A stretch of 27,355 nt of DNA from an uncultured Megasphaera sp. GTDB lineage: Bacteria; Bacillota; Negativicutes; Veillonellales; Megasphaeraceae. Shown here piece after piece: positions 7,223 to 15,189 of this stretch. A program made the translations under genes and the position numbers. The stretch spans positions 1 through 27,355 of the forward strand of contig CAKPVJ010000030.1 of assembly GCA_934193515.1 (NCBI GenBank), written 5' to 3'. The stretch's first letter is position 1. Every line of letters begins with the position of its first letter. The notes under the pieces are model-generated. The model was not told where the DNA came from, did no database searches, and saw only the letters and a program-made list of their open reading frames with translations.

Positions 7223-7253
7223 AAAAAGAAAAGCCGTCAACAGATGACGGCTT
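7223..7253 (-). terminator. SAM riboswitch terminator
   Basis: Stem AAGCCGTCA / TGACGGCTT (plus 7231-7239 and 7245-7253) followed on the minus strand by TTTTCTTTTT, between the aptamer and the metQ ribosome site. Confidence 0.9.
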
Positions 7254-7266
7254 GATTATTCACGCG

Positions 7267-7361
7267 TTCATCTGCCGGTATATACCGTTGGACTTGGCAC
7301 CTATCCCATATGGGGGTTGCCGCAGCGTCATCGGGCCAATCCCTCGACTGCTCTTGATGAA
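7267..7361 (-). promoter_or_regulatory. SAM-I (S-box) riboswitch
   Basis: The minus-strand leader carries the S-box core in order: TCATCAAGAG, GAGGGATTGGCCCGATGA, GCGGCAACC, AGGTGCCAAGTCC, then GCAGATGAA. Helix P1 pairs TTCATC (plus 7361-7356) with GATGAA (plus 7272-7267). With the downstream terminator this is a transcriptional OFF switch for metQ. Confidence 0.96.
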
Positions 7362-7386
7362 AGACAATGTTGTGTTGTTGCTGTAC

Positions 7387-7415
7387 ATGTTATCATTGAT
7401 TATGCTGTATGTCAA
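7387..7415 (-). promoter_or_regulatory. Promoter of the SAM riboswitch-metQ unit
   Basis: On the minus strand TTGACA (7415-7410) and TAACAT (7392-7387) with a 17-nt spacer, about 20 nt before the aptamer. The rest of the stretch 7416-7526 shows no gene or clear site. Confidence 0.65.
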
Positions 7416-7526
7416 TATCCAAGATAAAAAATTTGGCACATAAACGACGATTTCATGCAGAGATATCTAGTGCATGCAAAGGATAAAACAGCAAAACCAG
7501 GCAGACGGCAGCAGCGTGCGTCATAT

Positions 7527-8927
7527 TTATGCATCAATGAGTTTGCCCGGATTGAGAATCAGCTTGGGATCCATAGCCCGTTTGATGGTTTTCATGACAG
7601 CCAATTCGCCGTTGGGCGTAAATTCTTCCATGTATTTGAGCTTTTTCGCGCCAATACCGTGTTCGCCGGCAAGACGGCCGCCGACGCTGTATGCATAGGC
7701 GTAGACTTGCTGATGAAATTCTTCAACATTTTTATTCCATTCTTCGTCGCTCATATCCATCTTGCAAAGGACGATGTGCAGATTGCCGTCGCCAATATGA
7801 GCGTTGATTTTAACTTGGAAGGGATAATTTTCACCGATTTCCATGATTTTTTCAATCGTGGAAGCGATTTTGTGGACAGGGACGACGACATCGTCTGTGA
7901 GGAATACTTTGCTGACCATTTCGCAGGATGTCTGCACATTGCGGCGCATGTTCCAAATGCGGTCGTCGGCTTCCAAAACATCTACAGCACCGGAATCTTC
8001 ACAAATCGTGCAGACAGAATCCATTTTTGCATCCAATTCGTCTTCCCGGAACGTTTCTACCGTAATGATGACATAGATGCCGTCTTCATAGTGAGGCATA
8101 TCGGAATATTTACAGTAATCAGCCGTATCGCGGACATAGGAATTGTCCATGTATTCTACACTGGTCGGATCGATGCCGGCTTTCAGCAGTTTGGGGACCA
8201 TGTACAATGCTTTTTTTGGGTCTGTATACACGGCCAGTACGTCGAAGCGGTAGGGCGGCAGGGGAATCAATTTGACAGTAACTTTAGTAATAATACCCAG
8301 CGTACCTTCGCTGCCGATAATGAGCTGTTCCAAATCATAGCCTGTAGAGCACTTTTTGAGGATACTGCCGCATTCGACGATATCGCCTGTCGGAGTAACC
8401 ATTTCCAGGGAATAGACTTGGTGGCGTGTTACGCCGTAACGAACGGCACGCAGCCCGCCGGCATTGGTAGCTAGGTTGCCGCCAATTAAGCAGCTTTCTG
8501 CGCTGGAAGGGTCACCGGCATAGAGAAGGCCTGCTTTTTTAGCTGCATTTTGCAAGTCAACCGTACGGACACCTGCTTCAACAGTCATGTACATACCGTC
8601 TTCATTGAGTTCGATAATTTTGTTGAGTCGATCCATGCAGAGAACCAGACCGCCGCAGACAGGAATAGCACCGTCTGCCAGACTAGTGCCGCCGCCGCGG
8701 ACCGTAATGGGAAAATCGTATTCATTGGCGAGTTTTACGATTTGTGAAATTTCTTCTGCAGTGGCAGGAAGAATGGCAGCTTCCGGTACATGAAACATCG
8801 CGGGATTTGTTTCATAATCTGTTTGATACTGGAGCAGCATGTCACGGTCGGTTTTTACATAAGACGGGCCGGTAATGTCTTTTAATTTTTCAATAATTTC
8901 CGGTGTAATCGGTTGATAGGTTTTCAA
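7527..8927 (-). CDS. FAD-binding D-lactate dehydrogenase / GlcD-type oxidoreductase
   Basis: A 466-residue flavoenzyme with an N-terminal FAD-binding PCMH domain and a C-terminal FAD-oxidase domain. FAD contacts are seen in RGGGTSLADG (77-86), GGNLATNAGGLRAVRYG and GSEGTLGIITKVTVKL. The metal and substrate region has HIGDGNLH and GEHGIG, and the C terminus has DPKLILNPGK. This architecture fits the D-lactate dehydrogenase of lactate-fermenting Negativicutes, which passes electrons to EtfAB; glycolate or another 2-hydroxy acid is possible. No etfAB is adjacent. The start is TTG at 8927, 7 nt after AAAGGGGG. A hairpin covers that ribosome site (see 8935-8976). Confidence 0.9.
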   Translation of the reverse strand: MKTYQPITPEIIEKLKDITGPSYVKTDRDMLLQYQTDYETNPAMFHVPEAAILPATAEEISQIVKLANEYDFPITVRGGGTSLADGAIPVCGGLVLCMDRLNKIIELNEDGMYMTVEAGVRTVDLQNAAKKAGLLYAGDPSSAESCLIGGNLATNAGGLRAVRYGVTRHQVYSLEMVTPTGDIVECGSILKKCSTGYDLEQLIIGSEGTLGIITKVTVKLIPLPPYRFDVLAVYTDPKKALYMVPKLLKAGIDPTSVEYMDNSYVRDTADYCKYSDMPHYEDGIYVIITVETFREDELDAKMDSVCTICEDSGAVDVLEADDRIWNMRRNVQTSCEMVSKVFLTDDVVVPVHKIASTIEKIMEIGENYPFQVKINAHIGDGNLHIVLCKMDMSDEEWNKNVEEFHQQVYAYAYSVGGRLAGEHGIGAKKLKYMEEFTPNGELAVMKTIKRAMDPKLILNPGKLIDA

Positions 8928-8934
8928 AAAAATA

Positions 8935-8976
8935 CCCCCTTTGTTAAGTTGGTATTATTCTACCACGCAAAGAGGG
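8935..8976 (-). promoter_or_regulatory. Hairpin masking the D-lactate dehydrogenase ribosome site
   Basis: On the minus strand CCCTCTTTG (8976-8968) pairs with CAAAGGGGG (8943-8935), including one G-U pair. The 3' arm is the ribosome-binding site and is followed by TATTTTTTT just before the TTG start. The structure can act as a terminator for the upstream gene and as a brake on dehydrogenase translation. A TAGAAT -10-like box sits in its loop. Confidence 0.6.
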
Positions 8977-8989
8977 TTTCGTGAAGGTA

Positions 8990-9421
8990 TTAGAATTTTA
9001 AGTCAATCATCGCAGATACGCCAACGCCCTGCACCCGGTTGAGATTGGTTACATCCTTGGTGGCCAGTGGAATCAATGCCTTGGCTCTGGCGATGTTATT
9101 AAAGCTTCCTTCTAACTGACCGACAGCCTGTACTTTGTCAACTTGACCTTTCGGTCCGACAACTTGAACCGCACCGACGTATTTGCCGCTGCCGACGCTG
9201 ATAATCGGGACGACTTTAGTTGCATAATCTGTTCCTACACCGTTTTTCATGAGCAGTTTGTTGAGAAAATCATTGATTTGCGGACCAAATTTATCAACGA
9301 GAACGGAAACGCCGCCGACTTTTAAAATAGAACCTAAGTTAAAGGCTTGTGTTGTGGCGATACCGCCGCCAAAGCCTAATAAAGATGCTGTAATCATACC
9401 GATGACGAGCTGTTTTTTCAT
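8990..9421 (-). CDS. Exported protein of unknown function
   Basis: A 143-residue protein with a clear signal peptide: MKK, a hydrophobic stretch, then TTQA with likely cleavage after residue 26. The mature part is about 117 residues, Gly/Val-rich, with an amphipathic GPQINDFLNKLL helix, a VGSGKYVGAVQVVGPKGQVDKVQAVGQLEGS beta-like block and a C-terminal Phe. No cysteines are left in the mature part, and no enzymatic motif is seen. AAGGAGG precedes the ATG. It lies 42 nt downstream of the MFS gene and could be co-transcribed, although a TATAAT box in the gap suggests its own promoter. A periplasmic protein is likely; I do not recognise the family by name. Confidence 0.7.
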   Translation of the reverse strand: MKKQLVIGMITASLLGFGGGIATTQAFNLGSILKVGGVSVLVDKFGPQINDFLNKLLMKNGVGTDYATKVVPIISVGSGKYVGAVQVVGPKGQVDKVQAVGQLEGSFNNIARAKALIPLATKDVTNLNRVQGVGVSAMIDLKF

Positions 9422-9463
9422 ATTGAAAACCTCCTTAAAAAGAGCTGATTCGTTCTATACGTA

Positions 9464-10810
9464 TTATATCTTATTTTGTTTTCTTCCTCTAGCTAAGGAT
9501 GCAAATATAGCTAAAAAGCATAACACGGCAAAGAGCAAAAAGGTCCCATGGATTGCCGTGTGGATAAAGTCTGCATATGAGGTATAAATAGTAGCCTGCA
9601 TGGATAACATAAGCGTAACGAATGCCATGCTGAATGCCTGGCCTAGATTGCGTGCCAACGCGAGCATGCTGGAAGCAATGCCGTGATAAGCGGGTCTGAC
9701 GGCACTCATAATCGCGCTGTTGTTGGGAGCTCCAAAGAACGCAGCACCTATACCGATAAGCAGCAGCACACCGATAAGAAGCCAAAGAGAAATATCATAA
9801 TTGACGGCAAATACCAGCAGGCCCAGCGTCGTTAATCCCAGACCCAGCGACGATATGTAGCGAGCCCCGTAACGGTCTGACAACGTGCCGGCCCGTGGAG
9901 AAAAAAGGGCCATCATGATAGGCTGTGCTAAGAGAATACAGCCGGATACAGCAGGAGAAATGCCTAAAATAACTTGTAAATATAAAGATAACAGAAACGA
10001 GATGGCATAGGTAGCACTGTATTGAATCAAAGCTGCCAAATTAGACATAGAAAACGTAATATTGCGGAAAATAAACAGCGGCAGCAAGGGATGGTAAGAG
10101 CGACTTTCATGAAAAACAAAGAGAACAAGCAGTATCAGACCGAGCCATAAAAAGAAGCGGTTCGTTTCATACGAAGACAGTCCCCAAAGAAAAAAGACTA
10201 TGCCGCTGACAGATAACGCCGAACTGACAATATTTACAAAAGGGGCGCCTTTGGCATACCATTCTTCATGGACGGGACGCATCATATAATGCGCTGCAAA
10301 CGTCAGCAAGGCAGGAACGACAAAAATACAGCGCCAGCCGGCAAATTGGCTCAGTATGCCGCCGAGGACCGGCCCCAAGGAAAGTCCCAGATAGGTAAGA
10401 GAAACTGTGATGCCCAAAATCCGGCCCTGACAGGTTTCGTCTGTTGTCGTCAGCAGCAGGGGCATGTAAGATACATAGATGGCAGCCAGAAACATTCCCT
10501 GTATAATGCGAAGAACCAAAAGCAGGGGCAGCACCGGTGCAAAGGCAGCAAGCAGCGTAGATATGCCAAAACCGGCAAGGGCTGTCATATACGTGCGCCT
10601 TCGTCCGTAAATATCTGAAATCTTGCCAAACGGCAGGAGAAACGCGGCAGAAGCAATGAGAAATACTGTTACTACCCACGTCAATTTATCCGGCATCACG
10701 CCAAAATCTGCAGCCATGCTGGGAATGGCAATATTAAGCGCTGTAGAGAGAAATGACCCTGTAAAACTGATTAAGCAGATAGAATAAAAAATACGTTTCT
10801 TGCTAGGCAT
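9464..10810 (-). CDS. MFS drug:H+ antiporter, DHA2 type
   Basis: A 448-residue polytopic inner-membrane transporter, probably with 14 helices as in the EmrB/QacA (DHA2) group. Motif A is GKISDIYGRRR (62-72). The antiporter motif C is in GLSLGPVLGGIL. A second motif A-like loop, SPRAGTLSDRYGARY, lies between the two halves. It is expected to expel toxic compounds in exchange for protons; the substrate is unknown. A GAAGAAGGG site precedes the ATG. No adjacent regulator was found. In the upstream region (10870-10886) the tandem pair GTGTTAC GTGTTAC is a possible operator. Confidence 0.88.
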   Translation of the reverse strand: MPSKKRIFYSICLISFTGSFLSTALNIAIPSMAADFGVMPDKLTWVVTVFLIASAAFLLPFGKISDIYGRRRTYMTALAGFGISTLLAAFAPVLPLLLVLRIIQGMFLAAIYVSYMPLLLTTTDETCQGRILGITVSLTYLGLSLGPVLGGILSQFAGWRCIFVVPALLTFAAHYMMRPVHEEWYAKGAPFVNIVSSALSVSGIVFFLWGLSSYETNRFFLWLGLILLVLFVFHESRSYHPLLPLFIFRNITFSMSNLAALIQYSATYAISFLLSLYLQVILGISPAVSGCILLAQPIMMALFSPRAGTLSDRYGARYISSLGLGLTTLGLLVFAVNYDISLWLLIGVLLLIGIGAAFFGAPNNSAIMSAVRPAYHGIASSMLALARNLGQAFSMAFVTLMLSMQATIYTSYADFIHTAIHGTFLLFAVLCFLAIFASLARGRKQNKI

Positions 10811-11040
10811 AACAAACCCTTCTTCCTGGAAACTAGATGTATGTGTTTTTGCCAGTACGCTGCGTGTGTTACGTGTTACCTATAGTATAACAAAAAATAA
10901 AGAAAAGAGGGGACGTGTGGCGGGAGAATCTCGGAAGAAAATGCAACATGCCTGCCTATACATTACGAAAAGACGAATAGTTGTAAACCCATAAAAGCGT
11001 ATGCGAAAAAACAGATATGTGATGAAATGTAAAAAAAGTC

Positions 11041-11069
11041 TTGACAAAACAACACGAAAAGAGTACCAT
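11041..11069 (+). promoter_or_regulatory. Promoter of the T-box-M20-metNIQ operon
   Basis: TTGACA (11041-11046), a 17-nt spacer, then TACCAT (11064-11069). Transcription would start about 30 nt before the T-box stem I. The 230 nt upstream, back to the MFS start, hold no recognisable gene. Confidence 0.75.
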
Positions 11070-11104
11070 ATGCGTAAACATTTGAAATGCAATGACCAAA
11101 ATAA

Positions 11105-11332
11105 GTACACAAAAGTGAAGCGTTCAGAGAGTGCGGATTACAAGCTGAAAGTCTGCGCCGCAGTACATTTTTGTTGGAATGCCTTTGTGAGCAGAACGGC
11201 GGAATCTAGTATGCCGTTACGTATTTCCCGCGTTAAAGGGACTTGAGATACAGTTTGTCATGCCTAAGACAGATTGTAAACAGAGTGGAACCACGAGCCA
11301 TCGTCTCTGTCAGGGAGATGATGGCTTTTTTG
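11105..11332 (+). promoter_or_regulatory. T-box riboswitch
   Basis: A tRNA-sensing leader. Stem I begins with CACAAA (11108-11113) pairing with TTTGTG (11184-11189), and contains the usual AGTGAAG, AGAGAG and GCTGAAAG elements. The T-box itself, AGAGTGGAACCACG, is at 11282-11295 and is followed directly by the terminator. The specifier region GGAATGCC (11176-11183) reads TGC (Cys, 11180-11182) in the usual GAA-codon-N-helix register, or ATG (Met) one base earlier. Uncharged tRNA should relieve termination and turn on the M20-metNIQ operon. Confidence 0.93.
11296..11332 (+). terminator. T-box terminator
   Basis: AGCCATCGTCTC (11296-11307) pairs with GAGATGATGGCT (11315-11326), with one internal mismatch, followed by T6. 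It overlaps the region needed for the antiterminator formed with the T-box sequence. Confidence 0.9.
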
Positions 11333-11363
11333 TATATAAAATAAAAAAATACAAGAGTGGTGT

Positions 11364-11400
11364 CGCTTATTAGTATACTAAAACGGTATACTAATAAGCG
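11364..11400 (+). promoter_or_regulatory. 15-bp perfect hairpin with paired GTATACTAA boxes
   Basis: CGCTTATTAGTATAC (11364-11378) is the exact reverse complement of GTATACTAATAAGCG (11386-11400), with a 7-nt loop. The same segment holds two direct GTATACTAA boxes (11373-11381 and 11386-11394). It lies between the T-box terminator and the M20 ribosome site. No T-run follows. It may be a protein operator, an mRNA stabiliser or a processing site. Confidence 0.7.
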
Positions 11401-11413
11401 GAGATGGGGGAAG

Positions 11414-12577
11414 ATGGACATGGATGAACAACGTATAAAAGAAAAGATTACTAATGAGTTTTATTGGTTTCACAAACATCCGGAGCTTTCATTTAAAGAA
11501 TACAATACGACGAGTCGTATTCGACAGGATTTGAAAGATGCCGGGATTCGTATATTAGACTTGCCGTTGGAAACGGGTTTAGTAGCAGAATTTGGATCCG
11601 GCAGCCATCCGATTACGGCCATTCGTTGCGACATAGATGCGCTGCCTGTTACGGAAGAAGCTGACGTAACCTATCGGTCCGAATATGCAGGCTGCATGCA
11701 TGCCTGCGGCCATGATTTTCATATTTCCGCTATCCTGGGAGCGGCATATCTGCTGAAGCAGCGGGAACAGGAAATCAATGGCACCATTCGCGTCATTTTT
11801 CAGCCGGGAGAAGAAGGACCCAGCGGGGCTTTGAAAATTATAGAAACAGGCATTATCGATGATGTGGATGCAATATTTGGCATGCATTGCACACCGCTGC
11901 TGGAAGTCGGGAAAATAGGATTTATTGATGGCCCAGCCATGGCGGCTGTCGATGCGTTTCAGATTGTATTTGAGGGAAAAGGCGTGCATGCAGCACATCC
12001 GAACAAAGGGGTCGATTCCATTGTTGCAGCGTCGGCTTTTGTCGGAGCGGTACAGACTGTAGTCAGCCGCAATATGGACCCCTTTGCAGCGAATTTAGTC
12101 AGTGTGACGCATATAGAAGGCGGCCATAATTGGAATGTTATTCCTAAGAGTACGTTGGTGGAAGGTACGACGCGGACGATGACAAGACAAGAACGCGTCG
12201 TGATAAAGAAACGAGTAGAAGATGTAGCGCAGCTTATTGCGCAAACCTACGGAGCACGCGCAACGGTCACTTGGAAACCGGGGCCGCCGGCCTTAGCAAA
12301 TGATGCATCTTGGGGTGTTTTTGCAAAACACGTTGCGAAAGAACATCGGTTTGAAACCGCTCCTATGCAGCCGTCTTTGGGCGGAGAAGATTTTGCCTTT
12401 TATTTTGAAAAAACAAAAGGATATTTTGTGCAGGTTGGAACTGGATTATCATATCCCAATCATAATCCCAAATTTAAAGTAGACCCTGCCGCATTGTATC
12501 CGGCAGCCTCGTATATGGCTGATTTGGCAGTACAGGCAGTGCAGAAATTGCAGGATGATAAGGAGCAGGCACAATGA
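11414..12577 (+). CDS. M20-family amidohydrolase/peptidase
   Basis: A 387-residue metal-dependent hydrolase of the M20D (HipO/AmhX/HmrB-like) group that splits N-acyl amino acids or small peptides in the cytoplasm. The metal-site signature HACGHDFH, the catalytic GEEGPSGA segment, the lid-domain GVHAAHP and the late GGEDFAFY motif are all present. It is the first gene of an operon with metN, metI and metQ; its stop overlaps the metN start (ATGA). It may free methionine or cysteine from imported acylated forms. The start at 11414 or the ATG two codons later both follow GGAGATGGGGG; the choice is uncertain. A T-box and a 15-bp hairpin lie upstream. Confidence 0.9.
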   Translation: MDMDEQRIKEKITNEFYWFHKHPELSFKEYNTTSRIRQDLKDAGIRILDLPLETGLVAEFGSGSHPITAIRCDIDALPVTEEADVTYRSEYAGCMHACGHDFHISAILGAAYLLKQREQEINGTIRVIFQPGEEGPSGALKIIETGIIDDVDAIFGMHCTPLLEVGKIGFIDGPAMAAVDAFQIVFEGKGVHAAHPNKGVDSIVAASAFVGAVQTVVSRNMDPFAANLVSVTHIEGGHNWNVIPKSTLVEGTTRTMTRQERVVIKKRVEDVAQLIAQTYGARATVTWKPGPPALANDASWGVFAKHVAKEHRFETAPMQPSLGGEDFAFYFEKTKGYFVQVGTGLSYPNHNPKFKVDPAALYPAASYMADLAVQAVQKLQDDKEQAQ

Positions 12578-13596
12578 TTCAATTTATGGATATTAGCAAA
12601 ACATTTCAAACGAAAAAAGATACGATACATGCACTGAACCATGTTTCCCTGACCATTGATGACGGCGATGTATTTGGCATTATTGGTTTTAGCGGTGCCG
12701 GCAAATCGACATTGCTGCGAATGGTCAATGCGCTGGAAGTACCGACAACAGGTCATGTGGAAATTGATGGAAAAAATATAGATGCCCTTTCCCATAAGGA
12801 ACTGCGCGGCGTACGCAAAAAAATCGGCATGGTCTTTCAACAGTTTAACTTGCTGGAATCAAAGTCCGTATACGATAATATAGCCATTCCGCTGCGGCTG
12901 AACAAGGCAGATACAGTGCAAATTCGCAATACAGTCATGAAGCTGCTGCAGTTTGTCAATTTGGAAGATAAAGCAGATGTCTATCCGGGACAATTGTCAG
13001 GGGGACAAAAACAGCGCGTCGGTATTGCCAGAGCGTTGGCAACCAATCCGTCTATTCTGCTGTGCGATGAAGCGACGAGTGCCTTGGACCCGGAAACAAC
13101 GGACAATATTTTACAATTGTTGGAACGAATCAATAAAGAATTACATATTACTATCTTGATAGTTACGCATGAAATTCAAGTCATCCAGCGTATTTGCAAT
13201 AAAGTAGCCGTCATGGAACATGGTCAGGTAGTAGAACAGGGTTCTGTGCTGGATGTATTCAGTAATCCGCAGCAGAATATTACGAAACGGTTTATTCAAT
13301 CTGTTATTCCCGATACGATTCCCAATACCGTCATAGAAAAAATACGTGCGCAAAAAGATAATTATAAAATTGTTAAAGTGCGGTTCTTGGGAGATAAAGC
13401 AACCGATAATGTGTTGTATGAAATCAATCAGACGTTTGACGTACAAACGAATGTGTTGTTTGCATCGGTCAATGAATTACAAAAAAATGTACTCGGCATT
13501 TTTATCTTGCAGATTATTGGCACGGACACAGCGATTCAACATGTAATGGATTATATCGACAATAAAGGATTGCAATGGCAGGAGGTAATCATTTGA
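12574..13596 (+). CDS. metN: Methionine-type ABC transporter ATPase MetN
   Basis: A 340-residue ATPase that drives a MetI permease at the inner face of the membrane. Walker A is GFSGAGKST (38-46), the ABC signature LSGGQ is at 141-145, and Walker B ILLCDE is at 161-166, followed by the SALD loop and VTHE switch histidine. A C-terminal NIL/ACT-like domain (about 265-340) is present, as in MetN proteins that sense substrate inside the cell. The start overlaps the M20 stop by 4 nt, and its own stop overlaps the metI start by 1 nt (TGATG), so the genes are translationally coupled. Confidence 0.96.
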   Translation: MIQFMDISKTFQTKKDTIHALNHVSLTIDDGDVFGIIGFSGAGKSTLLRMVNALEVPTTGHVEIDGKNIDALSHKELRGVRKKIGMVFQQFNLLESKSVYDNIAIPLRLNKADTVQIRNTVMKLLQFVNLEDKADVYPGQLSGGQKQRVGIARALATNPSILLCDEATSALDPETTDNILQLLERINKELHITILIVTHEIQVIQRICNKVAVMEHGQVVEQGSVLDVFSNPQQNITKRFIQSVIPDTIPNTVIEKIRAQKDNYKIVKVRFLGDKATDNVLYEINQTFDVQTNVLFASVNELQKNVLGIFILQIIGTDTAIQHVMDYIDNKGLQWQEVII

Positions 13597-14258
13597 TGGA
13601 AGCTACGTTAGGAGTGCCAATGTCGCAAATTATATTGGCAGCAGAACAAACTATATATATGGTTTTTGTATCGTTGTGCATCGGCACGGTATTGGCGATT
13701 ATTATGTCCGTTGTATTGGTCTTGACCAACTCTGACGGCATTTTAAAAAACAAACCGATATTTATGGCATTGAATACGATCATAAATATTATCCGCAGCG
13801 TGCCGTTTATTATCTTGATGGTATTTATTTTGCCGCTGACAAAAATGATTGTCGGCACACGGATTGGGACGACGGCCGCATTAGTGCCGCTGGTCATTTT
13901 TATTGCGCCGTACTTGACGCGTCTGTTTGAAAATTCCATATTGGAAGTCAGCAAAGGTATTATTGAAGCAGCACAGTCGATGGGAGCTTCCTACTTTGAA
14001 ATTATCTGGTATTTTTTGCTTCCGGAAGCCAAAGGCTCTCTGATTTTGTCGATTACGACAGGCACGATTGGGCTGATTGGCGCAACGGCCATGGCGGGGG
14101 TCATTGGTGCCGGCGGCGTCGGCGATTTGGCCTTGACCTATGGCTATGAACGATTAAATACGCCGCTGATGTTGTTTACTGTTATTATTTTAGTTATTTT
14201 TGTACAAATCATTCAATCTATTGGCAATTATTTTGCGTATAAAACGCGAAATCATTAA
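13596..14258 (+). CDS. metI: Methionine-type ABC transporter permease MetI
   Basis: A 220-residue membrane permease with about five helices. The ABC-coupling EAA-type loop IIEAAQSMGASYFEIIWYFLLPEA is seen at the usual place, and TIGLIGATAMAGVIGAGGVGDLA is typical of MetI. The start is the ATG at 13596, with GCAGGAGG about 12 nt upstream; the in-frame ATG at 13575 lies before the ribosome site. It works with MetN (upstream, 1-nt overlap) and MetQ (30 nt downstream). Confidence 0.95.
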   Translation: MEATLGVPMSQIILAAEQTIYMVFVSLCIGTVLAIIMSVVLVLTNSDGILKNKPIFMALNTIINIIRSVPFIILMVFILPLTKMIVGTRIGTTAALVPLVIFIAPYLTRLFENSILEVSKGIIEAAQSMGASYFEIIWYFLLPEAKGSLILSITTGTIGLIGATAMAGVIGAGGVGDLALTYGYERLNTPLMLFTVIILVIFVQIIQSIGNYFAYKTRNH

Positions 14259-14288
14259 ATTATATTATATCAGGCAGGGGGACAAAAA

Positions 14289-15122
14289 ATGAATTTAGGA
14301 AAATGGAAAAAAGCAAGTGTATTGGCATTGGCATTGATTGTAGGAGCCGTAGCATTGGTAGGATGCGGCGGTAATTCTGCCAATACTGGAGACAAAAAAG
14401 AATTGACGTACAGTAAATCGCAGGGACCGTATTCTGATTTGTTTGAAAAAGGTATTAAGCCAATATTGGAAAAGAAGGGCTATAAAGTGACAGGCAAAGA
14501 CATGTCTGAATTGCTGCAGGCCGATGTAGCCTTGAACGAAGGCGAAGTAGACTTCAATGTAGAACAACATACGGCGTATATGGAAAACTTCAATGAAAAA
14601 CAAGGCGGCCATTTGGTGGCTTTGACACCGATTCCGACGGTGCCGGCCGGTATATACGCTGGTTCTAAGACCTCGCTGGATCAGGTTGCTGACGGTGATA
14701 CCGTCGCTGTTCCGAATGATGCAGCCAATACGGCACGGGCCTATGCACTGCTGCAGAAAATTGGCTGGATTAAATTAAATCCGGATAAAGATTTGTCTAC
14801 AGTAACGCAGCAGGATATTGTAGAAAATCCGCATCACCTTAAATTTACAGAAATGAAATCGCTGACGATTCCAGGTGTACGAAACGACTTTGATTTTATC
14901 GTTATTACCGGTTCTATTGTATATAATGCGAAAATTGATCCGTCTACGGCATTGGACAAAGAAGATATTTTGCCGCATTTACTGCTGCAGCTTGTTGTAG
15001 AAGATAAAAACAAGGATGCACAATGGGCTAAGGATATTGTAGCAGCGTACCACTCTGACGAATTTAAAAAATACATGAAAGAAAATAATAATGGCTTGTG
15101 GTTCGTTCCGGAAGATAAATAA
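14289..15122 (+). CDS. metQ: MetQ-type substrate-binding lipoprotein (operon copy)
   Basis: A 277-residue binding lipoprotein, signal peptide with lipobox LVGC (C26) and then a Gly/Asn/Ser linker. NlpA-fold blocks include LLQADVALNEGEVDFNVEQHTAYME, VAVPNDAANTARAYALLQKIGWIKL and FIVITGSIV. It is the last gene of the T-box operon and is followed by a terminator. It is clearly divergent from the SAM-controlled MetQ at 6354-7178: the substrate-pocket segments differ and NlpA-family Asn/Tyr residues are only partly shared. A different ligand, such as cystine or a methionine derivative, is possible. Confidence 0.93.
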   Translation: MNLGKWKKASVLALALIVGAVALVGCGGNSANTGDKKELTYSKSQGPYSDLFEKGIKPILEKKGYKVTGKDMSELLQADVALNEGEVDFNVEQHTAYMENFNEKQGGHLVALTPIPTVPAGIYAGSKTSLDQVADGDTVAVPNDAANTARAYALLQKIGWIKLNPDKDLSTVTQQDIVENPHHLKFTEMKSLTIPGVRNDFDFIVITGSIVYNAKIDPSTALDKEDILPHLLLQLVVEDKNKDAQWAKDIVAAYHSDEFKKYMKENNNGLWFVPEDK

Positions 15123-15139
15123 CGGCCGCAGTATATAGG

Positions 15140-15186
15140 ACAGTCTTTGTACTAGAAAATGGTTTCTGGTGCAAAGGCTGTTTTTA
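15140..15186 (+). terminator. Terminator of the metNIQ operon
   Basis: ACAGTCTTTGTAC pairs with GTGCAAAGGCTGT around an 18-nt loop, followed by TTTTTATATTT. It lies about 20 nt past the metQ stop. Confidence 0.82.
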
Positions 15187-15189
15187 TAT

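Noticed and set aside
7455..8474. A 339-residue open frame on the plus strand
   Set aside because: It lies antisense to the D-lactate dehydrogenase, has the Phe/His-rich composition of a shadow frame and no ribosome site; the minus-strand gene has all family motifs.
9489..10679. Several minus- and plus-strand frames inside the MFS gene
   Set aside because: Out-of-frame shadows; only the 448-residue frame shows membrane helices and MFS motifs.
10870..10886. Tandem GTGTTAC GTGTTAC as a firm operator of the MFS gene
   Set aside because: Only two short copies and no adjacent regulator; mentioned under the gene but not called as a feature.
11001..11246. An 81-residue open frame
   Set aside because: It overlaps the promoter and stem I of the T-box leader and has no protein family features.
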